Assembly (NCBI GenBank): GCA_964613795.1 | Contig: CAZTJR010000001.1 | Coordinates: 248,001-312,000 of the forward strand | Direction: 5' to 3' | From: Chromatocurvus sp964613795 | GTDB taxonomy: Bacteria; Pseudomonadota; Gammaproteobacteria; Pseudomonadales; Halieaceae | Length of the DNA: 64,000 nucleotides | The notes under the pieces: model-generated | Told to the model about the DNA's origin: nothing | What the model saw: only the letters and a program-made list of their open reading frames with translations | Databases searched by the model: none | In this document: piece by piece, positions 35,496 through 42,905 of the stretch | How the letters are laid out: each line of letters opens with the position of its first letter | Position numbering within the stretch: position 1 is the stretch's first letter | Translations under genes and position numbers: made by a program

Positions 35496-36503
35496 ATGAA
35501 CACGACAACCGCAGCTTCCGCTACCCGCAACACTGACACAGTTGGGAGGGAGGCCAGTGATGCGCCTGTCGCGATTATCGGCGCCGGCAGTATCGGCTCC
35601 GGTTTTGCCCTGCAGTATGCGCTGTCCGGTGTGGCGGTAAGACTGTACGATGAATTTCCCGGGGCGTTCCCGGCTGCCCTGGAGCAGATCCGTTGCAATC
35701 TGGGCTCTCTGCGTGAGACAGGGCTTACCACCGCGTCTGATGCACAGGTTCTGGGGAATATCTGTACCGCTGACAGTCTTGAAGAGGCCGTCGACGGTGT
35801 GCAGTGGGTGCAGGAATGCGCTCCGGAAAATCTTGAGCTGAAGCGAGCGTTGTTCGCGCGACTCGACCGCTGTGCGCCGGCCGATGCGATTCTTGCCAGC
35901 TCTTCCTCGGCCATGCCGGCATCCCGCTTTGCGTCGAAGCTGCCGGGCTCTGCTCGCTGCCTGGTCGCGCACCCGGGTAATCCGCCGTATTTGCTGCGCG
36001 TTATCGAGCTGGTTCCTGCCGAATTCACCGATCCGGAGCTTGTGCGGCGTGCCGAGGCCTTCTCGCGTCGGGTGGGACTGCATCCCGTGCGCGTGCGGCA
36101 AGAGGTCGAGGGCTTTGTTTTCAATCGTCTGCAGGGCGCCATACTCAGGGAAGCCTACTGTCTGGTTCGTGATGGCGTCGCGTCCGTTGAGGACATCGAC
36201 ACGCTGGTGCGCCTCGGGCTCGGCCTGCGCTGGTCCGTTGTCGGCCCTTTCGAGACGGTGGATTTGAATACCCGGGGCGGCATCGCCGCCCACGCCGAAA
36301 AACTGGGGCCCGCCTACGCGCGCATGGGTGCTGAGCGCGGACAGGATGACCCCTGGACGCCCGACCTGGTGTCGTCGGTAGAGGCACAGCGCCGCGCGTT
36401 ACTGCCGCTTGATCAGTGGCAGGAGCGTGTAGCCTGGCGTGACCGAGTCCTTATGCAGCGATTGGCGTCGCTCAGGCCCACGGATGAGGGCATGTCTGAC
36501 TGA
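35496..36503 (+). CDS. 3-hydroxyacyl-CoA dehydrogenase-fold NAD enzyme (lambda-crystallin/L-gulonate dehydrogenase-like)
   Basis: A 335-residue dehydrogenase. NAD-binding APVAIIGAGSIGSGFALQYALSG follows a ~25-residue polar N-terminus. CLVAHPGNPPYLLRVIELVP carries the catalytic His (the HxxNP motif seen as HPGNPP), then VEGFVFNRLQGAILREAYCLVRDGVAS and GLRWSVVGPFETVDLNTRGG. This last block is diagnostic of lambda-crystallin/L-gulonate 3-dehydrogenase or carnitine dehydrogenase rather than fatty-acid beta-oxidation enzymes. Divergent from the SDR across 177 bp. It probably handles a polar hydroxy acid made in the pathway. Confidence 0.85.
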   Translation: MNTTTAASATRNTDTVGREASDAPVAIIGAGSIGSGFALQYALSGVAVRLYDEFPGAFPAALEQIRCNLGSLRETGLTTASDAQVLGNICTADSLEEAVDGVQWVQECAPENLELKRALFARLDRCAPADAILASSSSAMPASRFASKLPGSARCLVAHPGNPPYLLRVIELVPAEFTDPELVRRAEAFSRRVGLHPVRVRQEVEGFVFNRLQGAILREAYCLVRDGVASVEDIDTLVRLGLGLRWSVVGPFETVDLNTRGGIAAHAEKLGPAYARMGAERGQDDPWTPDLVSSVEAQRRALLPLDQWQERVAWRDRVLMQRLASLRPTDEGMSD

Positions 36504-36745
36504 CATGCGGTATTCATCAAAGCGTTAGCGAAATCCTATAATAAAAATGTTCGCTTGGCGATTATCTGTGCTTTATACGACCAAAAATATTGACAGCTGC
36601 GGATGGCTGCTCCACTGTTAAAGCGATTAAAAAGCCGGTAATCCAACACAATCCCCCGCTTCAGGGGCGTTCCGGCAGCGGAGTAGGCAGACACATTTGC
36701 GTACATTTAGTCGGGGCAGGGCGCGACGCTCCGGAGTTGCGCTAG

Positions 36746-37006
36746 ATTGGCGAACGGGAACTGGCCGAGGGCGCGTTTGCCAATGAGAATGGAACCCCGG
36801 ATCCGGAGGATTATGTCGACCTGACTGCCGGCTATGATGTCCCTGAGAGCATTCAGGTGTATGCCGGGATCAACAATGTGCTCGACCGGTCTCCACCGCT
36901 GCTCGGGTTCCGCGCCAGTGGCGATGCCAACAGCAGCGTGCAGCTGTTTGAACCGGTCGGGCGGCGTTTCTTTATTGGCTTTAACGTCGGTTTCGGTCCA
37001 CGTTGA
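36746..37006 (+). pseudogene. C-terminal remnant of a TonB-dependent receptor
   Basis: An 86-codon open frame without start begins after a stop at 36743-36745 and ends with TGA 37004-37006. It reads like the last strands of an outer-membrane TonB receptor: DPEDYVDLTAGYDVPESIQVYAGINNVLDRSPP, then LLGFRASGDANSSVQLFEP and VGRRFFIGFNVGF. The GxxNxLDR and GRRFFxGxxxxF patterns are typical of the final strands. No upstream receptor sequence is found, so the rest was deleted or the fragment was transposed here. A terminator-like hairpin (37022-37047) follows it. GC and codon usage are similar to neighbours. The short low-GC stretch 36504-36745 holds no other gene. Confidence 0.8.
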
Positions 37007-37021
37007 TATAGATGTCTGACG

Positions 37022-37050
37022 CGCTCGAGGCGCCCGTGCCTCAAGCGTTT
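37022..37050 (+). terminator. Terminator of the receptor remnant
   Basis: CGCTCGAGGC (37022-37031) pairs with GCCTCAAGCG (37038-37047) with one mismatch and a 6-nt loop, followed by TTTAAT. Placed 15 bp beyond the receptor remnant stop, it was probably that gene's original terminator. Confidence 0.5.
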
Positions 37051-37083
37051 AATCCAAAATAAGGCTTGAAAAGAGGATGTATT

Positions 37084-38754
37084 ATGTCTCCTACTGGAAA
37101 CTTGCGACGCCTGGCACGGGTTACTTTGCTGGCGGTCTGTGTCGTTGGCGGCTATGCCGCTAACGCTGGTGCGCCTCAGGGCAGCGGCAGCTACAACGAT
37201 CTGATTGAACTGACGAGTGAGTTCTTTGCCTGGAAGGCTGAGGCCACCGGTATTGCCGTTGATCGCTCCGAGGCGCAGGTGAAACGCCGTATCGACGATC
37301 TGCGCGCCTTCCAGGCGCGGCTCGAGGACATGGCGGTGGCCGACTGGGATCGGCCTCATCAGGCGGAGTACCTGGCCGTCCGATCGGCAATGGATCAGCA
37401 CGACTTCCTGCTGCATGTGTCGCGGCCCTGGGCGCGCGATCCGGGTTACTACGTGGACCGCATGCTGCGTCTGACATTTGTCGATCTCCCGGCACAGGGT
37501 GAGCAACTCAGCGATCTGCGGTCAGGACTGGCCGCCACGGTGGAGCTGGTCGACGCTGCGAAACGCAATCTCAAGGACGTGCCGGCGGATTTCGCGGATC
37601 TGGCCATTCATAATCTGACCAACGCAGATGGCGTTGGCCACGGGCATCCTTATCGCGCGATCCCCCCCGCTGGCGTGATCGGCTGGTACGACGATCTCCT
37701 GTCTCGCGCGCGAAAGGATCAGCCCGCGCTGGTGCCGGAAATCGAGAGTGCACGGGAGTCGGTCAGGAGCCTTCTTGCCTGGCTTGAGGAAAACCGCAGC
37801 AGTATGACCGCTGAGGCCGGGGTGGGTGAGGAACTGCTGGACTGGTACCTGATGCACGTCAAGTACATGCCCTACAGTTCAGACGATGTCGAGGCTATGG
37901 CGCAGCGTGAACTGGAGCGTACCTGGGCCTTCTATGCACTGGAACAGCATCGTAACCGCGACCTGCCGGTGCTGACGCTGCCGACGTCGAAGGAAGAGTA
38001 CGAGGCGCGCATCGCGTCGGTGGACGCGGATGTTCGCGCGTTCATCAAGAAGCAGGATTTCATGACCATCCCCGATCACATACCGGAAGACTGGCGGGAA
38101 ATCGGTTTCAATGTACCGTGGATAGAGCGCGATGGCGGGCCCAACTACTGGGAGCAGATTCAATACCGCGATCCGTCACCGGATCACTGGCATGCGGTAA
38201 TCCCCGGCCACAAGGTGGATGGGCGCACTGTCGCCAAGATCACTCACCCGATACGCAAGTACTTCCGTGATGGCGGGCGCATGGAAGGCTGGGCGCTGTA
38301 TCTGGAGGAAACTCCGCTGCAGCTTGGTTTTTACGAGGAGCGTCCCCGCACCCGCGAGTTGATCTACAATTTCGGCATCTTCCGTTCAGCGAGAACCCTG
38401 GGTGATGTCCGCCTGCAGCGCAACGAAATATCCATTGAAGAAGCCGTGGACTTCTGGCGCGCAAAGACCCCCTGGCTGGATAAGAACGTTGCCCGGGTCG
38501 ATGCGGAAATCTATTTGCGCCGTCCGCCGGGTTACGGCCTGGGATATACCGTGGGCAGCTTCCAGATGTTCAAACTTCTGGCAGATCGCAAGCAACAGCT
38601 TCGCGATGACTTTGCTCTCGGTGAGTTCCACGATGCGGTGATGGCTGCAGGCGCACTGCCGATTGCCCTCATCCGCTACGAGATCACGGGACTCGATGAT
38701 GAAGTCTCCCTGTTCTGGGATCGCACGCCGCTGTCCGAGGTTCTGGCTGACTGA
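37084..38754 (+). CDS. DUF885 family protein, variant motif HAVIPGH, exported
   Basis: A 556-residue DUF885 member. Start ATG 37084 (AGAGG upstream) gives a Sec signal peptide (MSPTGNLRRLARVTLLAVCVVGGYAANAGA). The family motif is HAVIPGH (residues ~370-376): the Glu that follows the first His in the canonical HExxPGH is Ala. The second conserved Glu remains in RMEGWALYLEETPLQLG (~401). The C-terminus (YLRRPPGYGLGYTVGSFQM...EFHDAVMAAGALPIALIRYEITG) matches the other variant members. Close relative of the protein at 57.1 kb. Losing the general-base Glu raises doubt about hydrolytic activity. It sits downstream of the receptor remnant and upstream of a terminator at 38789-38810. Confidence 0.85.
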   Translation: MSPTGNLRRLARVTLLAVCVVGGYAANAGAPQGSGSYNDLIELTSEFFAWKAEATGIAVDRSEAQVKRRIDDLRAFQARLEDMAVADWDRPHQAEYLAVRSAMDQHDFLLHVSRPWARDPGYYVDRMLRLTFVDLPAQGEQLSDLRSGLAATVELVDAAKRNLKDVPADFADLAIHNLTNADGVGHGHPYRAIPPAGVIGWYDDLLSRARKDQPALVPEIESARESVRSLLAWLEENRSSMTAEAGVGEELLDWYLMHVKYMPYSSDDVEAMAQRELERTWAFYALEQHRNRDLPVLTLPTSKEEYEARIASVDADVRAFIKKQDFMTIPDHIPEDWREIGFNVPWIERDGGPNYWEQIQYRDPSPDHWHAVIPGHKVDGRTVAKITHPIRKYFRDGGRMEGWALYLEETPLQLGFYEERPRTRELIYNFGIFRSARTLGDVRLQRNEISIEEAVDFWRAKTPWLDKNVARVDAEIYLRRPPGYGLGYTVGSFQMFKLLADRKQQLRDDFALGEFHDAVMAAGALPIALIRYEITGLDDEVSLFWDRTPLSEVLAD

Positions 38755-38788
38755 TCTGTGCCGGGAGCATTGCGAGAGACATAAAAAA

Positions 38789-38810
38789 GGCCCCTGAAGG
38801 GGCCTTTTTT
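38789..38810 (+). terminator. Rho-independent terminator
   Basis: GGCCCC-TGAA-GGGGCC followed by six T (38805-38810) and preceded by a run of A; a textbook hairpin that can work in both directions. It ends the DUF885 gene at 37084-38754 and the opposing IclR gene. Confidence 0.9.
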
Positions 38811-38888
38811 ATGTGCTCAGGGTGCGCTGCCTGGCAGGAAAGCAGATCCAGGCCACAGGCGCTGGAAACATCTCGCGAAGCGATGTTC

Positions 38889-39722
38889 TCAGGACGTCTG
38901 CAGGCCCGCCGTAATCTCCCTCGAGGCCGTCAGCAGCTCCGCCAGAATGCGGGTGCGGATATCCTCCGGGGAAATCCGCGAGCTGGGGCAGCACACGTTG
39001 AGCGCGGCGATCACCGTGCCGTCCGATCCCCGGATCGGCACCGAAATCGAGCGCAGGCCGACCTCCAGTTCCTGATCCACGATGGACCAGCCGCGGGCCC
39101 TGACTTCCTCGATTTCCGCCCGGAGCTTCACCTTCGACACGGTGGTGAGCGGGGTGACCTTTTCAAAATCGCCCTCGTCGAGGTATCTCTGCAGCTTGTC
39201 ATCAGACAGCGCCGCCATCAGCACCCGCCCTGTCGATACGGCATGTACCGGGGCACGGCTGCCGACGCTGATACCGATATTCACCAGCCGGTCCGAGTTT
39301 GCCCTGGCGACATAGGTCACGTCGTAACCGTCGAGCACAGCGGCGAAGCAGGATTCTTCCAGCGTCTCGGAAAGCGAGTTCATGATGGGCTGGGCGACTT
39401 CCCAGATACCCATGGACGAGATGACGGCAAAACCGAGCTTGAGTACCTTTGGCTGCAGGCTGAAGTATTTGCCGTCAGTCTGTGCGTAGCCCTCGCGAAC
39501 CAGGGTCAGCAGCAGGCGGCGGACAGTGGCCCGGGTCATACCCGTGGCCCTCGCCATGTCGCTCAGGGTCATCTTCGGTTTGGTGCGCGAAAATGCCGAA
39601 ATGACCTCAAGACCCCTTGCCAGAGAGTTGATGAAGTCCCGATCGCTGATGCGGGTGGTAACGGACTCATCGTCCATTCCCGGCTCTATCTGATCTTCCA
39701 GGATCTCAAGGGATTTCGACAT
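38889..39722 (-). CDS. IclR-family regulator, PcaR/PobR type
   Basis: A 277-residue regulator. The N-terminal winged helix (INSLARGLEVISAFSRTKPKMTLSDMARATGMTRATVRRLLLTLVREGYAQTDGKYF shows the HTH order) is followed by an IclR effector domain (SLSETLEESCFAAVLDGYDVTYVARAN, RAPVHAVSTGRVLMAALSD, GWSIVDQELEVGLRSISVPIRGSDGTVIAALNV). The HTH and the DQELE.GLRSI block match the PcaR/PcaU/PobR group that controls the beta-ketoadipate pathway; a PcaIJ-like CoA transferase is present at 53.9 kb. It lies 22 bp downstream (in transcription) of gabD, so is probably transcribed with it. A matching three-half-site operator lies at 41341-41367. Confidence 0.9.
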   Translation of the reverse strand: MSKSLEILEDQIEPGMDDESVTTRISDRDFINSLARGLEVISAFSRTKPKMTLSDMARATGMTRATVRRLLLTLVREGYAQTDGKYFSLQPKVLKLGFAVISSMGIWEVAQPIMNSLSETLEESCFAAVLDGYDVTYVARANSDRLVNIGISVGSRAPVHAVSTGRVLMAALSDDKLQRYLDEGDFEKVTPLTTVSKVKLRAEIEEVRARGWSIVDQELEVGLRSISVPIRGSDGTVIAALNVCCPSSRISPEDIRTRILAELLTASREITAGLQTS

Positions 39723-39743
39723 ATTGTTATTCGCTTGCCTTTG

Positions 39744-41195
39744 TCAGTGCGCGATGCACACGTATTTGATTTCAAGGAACTCATCAATCCCGTGGTGTGA
39801 TCCCTCTCGACCCACGCCAGACAGTTTCCAGCCGCCGAACGGAGAGCCCTCATAGGATGTGTTACCTGTATTGACGCCGACCACTCCGAATTCGAGTCCC
39901 TCGGTGACACGCCATATCCGGGCATTATCACGTGTAAATACGTACGCTGCCAACCCGTACTCAGTATCATTCGCGACGCGGATCGCATCTGCCTCATCGC
40001 TAAAGCGGAAAAGGGGGGCCACCGGGCCAAAGGTTTCCTCGCGTGCAATCTTCATGTCGGCGCTGGCATTGGCGATGACGGTGGGTTCGAAAAAGGTGCC
40101 GCCGAGGGCGTGAGGCTTACCGCCGGTTGCCAGCGTGCCGCCGTTGGTGACAGCATCATCTATGTGCTCCTGGACTTTCAACACGGCGTCATTATCGATC
40201 AATGGCCCCTGCTCGGTGCCGTCCTCCATGCCGTCGCCGACCTTCATGGCGCCCACGGCTTTGGAGAACGCCTCGACAAAGCGGTCGTAGATGCCGTCCT
40301 GCACATAAATACGGTTGGCGCAGACACAGGTCTGGCCCATGTTGCGGAATTTCGTGGCAATGGCGCCTTTCACAGCGACCTCAAGGTCCGCATCGTCAAA
40401 CACCAGGACCGGCGCATTGCCGCCCAGTTCCAGCGACAGTTTCTTCACCGTCGGTGCGGCTTTCGCCATGAGGTGACTGCCGATTTCCGTGGATCCAGTG
40501 AAGGTGATCTTGCGCACCAGTGGGTGCGTGACGATTTCCTCGCCCACCACCGACGCGCTGCCGGGGACCACCTGGAATACGCCCGCCGGTACGCCGGCGC
40601 GGGCCGCGAGTTCACCGAGGGCGAGTGCCGACAGGGGGGTGGCGCTGGCCGGCTTGAGTACCATCGTGCAGCCGGCGGCCAGCGCGGGCGCCGCCTTGCG
40701 CGGGATCATGGCCATCGGGAAATTCCAGGGTGTAATGGCACCGCACACGCCGATAGGCTGCTTCATGACCATCATGCGCCGCTCGCGGTCGGGGCTGGGA
40801 ATGGTCTCGCCGTAAACGCGTTTCGCCTCTTCGGCAAACCACTCGAAGAATGCGGCACCGTAGAGGATCTCCCCCCGCGCTTCCGCCAGCGGCTTGCCCT
40901 GCTCGGCGGTGAGAATGCGTGCCAGATCTTCGCTGTTGGCGACCACGAGATCAAACCAGCGGCGCAGTATTGCCGAGCGCTCCTTGGCGGGGCGTGCGGC
41001 CCAATCTTTCTGGGCTTCGGCGGCGCCTTCAATGGCGTTGACGGTGGCTTCGCGATCGGCGCCATTGACCTCGACGATCACCTGTCCGGTCGCAGGATTG
41101 TATACCGGAATGGCCGGCCCGCCCGCCGAGTCCGACCAGGCGCCGTTGATAAATACACCAGTACGTAGAAGATCTTTGTCGTTGAGCTTGAGCAT
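39744..41195 (-). CDS. gabD: Succinate-semialdehyde dehydrogenase GabD-like aldehyde dehydrogenase
   Basis: A 483-residue NAD(P)-dependent aldehyde dehydrogenase. ATG 41195 (MLKLNDKDLLRTGVFINGAW) is chosen because the longer frame to 41348 crosses the divergent promoter. GFTGSTEIG-like KITFTGSTEIG (cofactor loop), catalytic Glu in LELGGNAPVLVFDDADL and catalytic Cys in NMGQTCVCANRIYVQ (QTCVC is the SSADH-type active site) are visible. GabD oxidises succinate semialdehyde to succinate; in this context oxidation of alpha-ketoglutarate semialdehyde from hydroxyproline is an alternative. Divergent from the aminotransferase and followed by an IclR regulator. Confidence 0.92.
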   Translation of the reverse strand: MLKLNDKDLLRTGVFINGAWSDSAGGPAIPVYNPATGQVIVEVNGADREATVNAIEGAAEAQKDWAARPAKERSAILRRWFDLVVANSEDLARILTAEQGKPLAEARGEILYGAAFFEWFAEEAKRVYGETIPSPDRERRMMVMKQPIGVCGAITPWNFPMAMIPRKAAPALAAGCTMVLKPASATPLSALALGELAARAGVPAGVFQVVPGSASVVGEEIVTHPLVRKITFTGSTEIGSHLMAKAAPTVKKLSLELGGNAPVLVFDDADLEVAVKGAIATKFRNMGQTCVCANRIYVQDGIYDRFVEAFSKAVGAMKVGDGMEDGTEQGPLIDNDAVLKVQEHIDDAVTNGGTLATGGKPHALGGTFFEPTVIANASADMKIAREETFGPVAPLFRFSDEADAIRVANDTEYGLAAYVFTRDNARIWRVTEGLEFGVVGVNTGNTSYEGSPFGGWKLSGVGREGSHHGIDEFLEIKYVCIAH

Positions 41196-41290
41196 AGTGT
41201 CGTGGCCACCGTTAACGTGTGATAGTAAATCTTTTCTGCCGCGAAGGCCTGACCGGCCGCACCTGCCGGGCTGCGCGGTCTGCGCTGAAA

Positions 41291-41310
41291 GTCTGGTGTC
41301 GACACCAGAC
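41291..41310. promoter_or_regulatory. Perfect 20-bp palindrome in the gabD/aminotransferase promoter region
   Basis: GTCTGGTGTC followed directly by GACACCAGAC, a 20-bp perfect palindrome with no spacer, midway between the divergent starts. It suits a dimeric regulator binding site. No homologous copy was noticed elsewhere in the window. Confidence 0.5.
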
Positions 41311-41334
41311 GGGCGGTTAGAATAGCAGTTTATG

Positions 41335-41367
41335 TATATTGCGAACACCTGTTCGCTGGAAGTTCGC
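41335..41367. promoter_or_regulatory. TATATT box and three-half-site operator (PcaU/PobR-like)
   Basis: TATATT (41335-41340), a possible -10 box, is followed by GCGAAC (41341-41346), GTTCGC (41351-41356) and GTTCGC (41362-41367): one inverted pair plus one direct repeat at about 10-11 bp spacing. PcaU and PobR operators in Acinetobacter have three 10-bp repeats in just this arrangement. The IclR-family gene at 38889-39722 is the likely binder. Confidence 0.6.
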
Positions 41368-41419
41368 TACACTTCAGGCTGCCCGCGCGACAGCTTTTGC
41401 CGACCAGAGAGAGAACCAC

Positions 41420-42835
41420 GTGTCCAACGCTATTGAAAACTCCGCCAATGCCAGCTTGCTGTCAGACCTGGACCGCCAGCATGTGTTTCACCCGTTCACG
41501 GCGCTTGGCAGTCACGAGCGCGACGGTGCGCCAATCGTGATGACGCACGCCGAAGGCGTGATGATGCACGACAGCCAGGGACGCGATTACATCGACGCCA
41601 TGGCGGGTCTGTGGTGCGTGAACGCCGGCTATGGTCGCCAGGAGATTGCCAACGCCATGCGCGACCAGGCAATGGAGCTATCGTACTGTCACGCTTTCTC
41701 ATCCATGGCCAGCGACAAGCCGGCCATCCTGGCGGGGCGCCTGATCGATATGGCGCCGGTGCCCATGTCGAAGGTGTTTTTCGGTAATTCCGGCTCTGAT
41801 GCCAACGATACCCAGGCGAAGCTGGTGTGGTACTACAACAACGTGCGCGGCAAGCCGCAGAAAAAGAAAATCATTGCCCGCCAGCGTGGCTATCATGGAG
41901 TGACTGTCATGTCGGCAGGTATGACCGGCCTGCCCGGGCTGCACGCCGGTTTCGATCTGCCCCTGTCCTTTATCAAGCACACCATGGCGCCGCATCGACT
42001 CTGGGAAGGCTATGGCCTCAGCGACGCCGAGTTCGTGGCCAGGCTGGTGGACGATCTCGAGCAGCTGATAGCCCGTGAGGGTGCAGACACCATCGGCGCC
42101 ATGATCATGGAGCCCGTTATGGGTGCCGGCGGCGTTATTGTGCCGCCAGACGGCTACTACGAGGCAGTGCAGAACGTGCTCGACAGGCACGATATTCTGC
42201 TGATCGCAGACGAGGTTATCTGTGGTTTCGGGCGTCTGGGCTCAATGTTCGGCTCTCAGGCAATGGGCATGAAGCCGGATCTGATCACGGTGGCCAAGGG
42301 TCTCACATCGGCCTATTTCCCGCTGTCGGCCTGCATGGTCTCGGACAAGGTCTGGCAGGTCCTGGTTGCCGGCGGCGACAAATTCGGCGCTTTCGGGCAC
42401 GGTTACACTTACAGCTCGCATCCCGTGGGGGCCGCGGCGGCGCTGGCCAGTCTGGATCTGCTCGAGAAGGAAAACCTGGTGGCGCAGGCCGGGCGGCGCG
42501 GCGAGCACCTGCACAAGCGCCTGCAGGCTGCGTTCGCCGACCATCCGCTGGTGGGTGAGATTCGCGGCTTTGGCCTGATCGGAGCGATTGAGCTGGTGGC
42601 ACACCGCGAGGTGCCAAAGGCTTTCGATCCCGCCCTCAAGGTCGCCCCGAGAGTCGTCAGCGCTGCGCGGGACCGCGGCATCATCAGCCGTGCCCTGCCG
42701 GCTTCCGACAGCCTCGCTTTTTCGCCGCCGTTCGTGATTACCGAGGCGCAGATTGATCGAGTGGTCGAGGGCGTTCGTGAGGCGGTGGATGAAGTCGCTG
42801 CCGAGCTCAAGGCCAGCGGCGACTGGGCGGGGTAA
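41420..42835 (+). CDS. Class III aminotransferase (omega-amino acid or polyamine:pyruvate type)
   Basis: A PLP enzyme of 471 residues. GTG 41420 (GAGAGAG upstream) is taken as start. Fold type I motifs: FFGNSGSDANDTQAKLVWYY (phosphate-binding), RGYHGVTVMSAGMTG, IMEPVMGAGGVIVPPDGYY, LLIADEVICGFGRLGSMFGSQ (the Asp that binds pyridine N) and the Schiff-base Lys in TVAKGLTSAYFPLSAC. FGHGYTYSSHPVGAAAAL is the ring-stacking region. This motif set is that of omega-amino acid:pyruvate, beta-alanine, GABA or putrescine aminotransferases. The adjacent gabD makes GABA or a related omega-amino acid a reasonable guess. Confidence 0.9.
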   Translation: MSNAIENSANASLLSDLDRQHVFHPFTALGSHERDGAPIVMTHAEGVMMHDSQGRDYIDAMAGLWCVNAGYGRQEIANAMRDQAMELSYCHAFSSMASDKPAILAGRLIDMAPVPMSKVFFGNSGSDANDTQAKLVWYYNNVRGKPQKKKIIARQRGYHGVTVMSAGMTGLPGLHAGFDLPLSFIKHTMAPHRLWEGYGLSDAEFVARLVDDLEQLIAREGADTIGAMIMEPVMGAGGVIVPPDGYYEAVQNVLDRHDILLIADEVICGFGRLGSMFGSQAMGMKPDLITVAKGLTSAYFPLSACMVSDKVWQVLVAGGDKFGAFGHGYTYSSHPVGAAAALASLDLLEKENLVAQAGRRGEHLHKRLQAAFADHPLVGEIRGFGLIGAIELVAHREVPKAFDPALKVAPRVVSAARDRGIISRALPASDSLAFSPPFVITEAQIDRVVEGVREAVDEVAAELKASGDWAG

Positions 42836-42905
42836 GGCTACTGCGGATGGGGCTCGGGGCTGGCGGCACGTCACCACCCCGAGCCCTGCACGACGCGAGA
42901 GGGTA

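Noticed and set aside
36834..37019. Forward ORF overlapping the receptor remnant
   Set aside because: Out of frame with the recognisable TonB receptor strands; no family resemblance.
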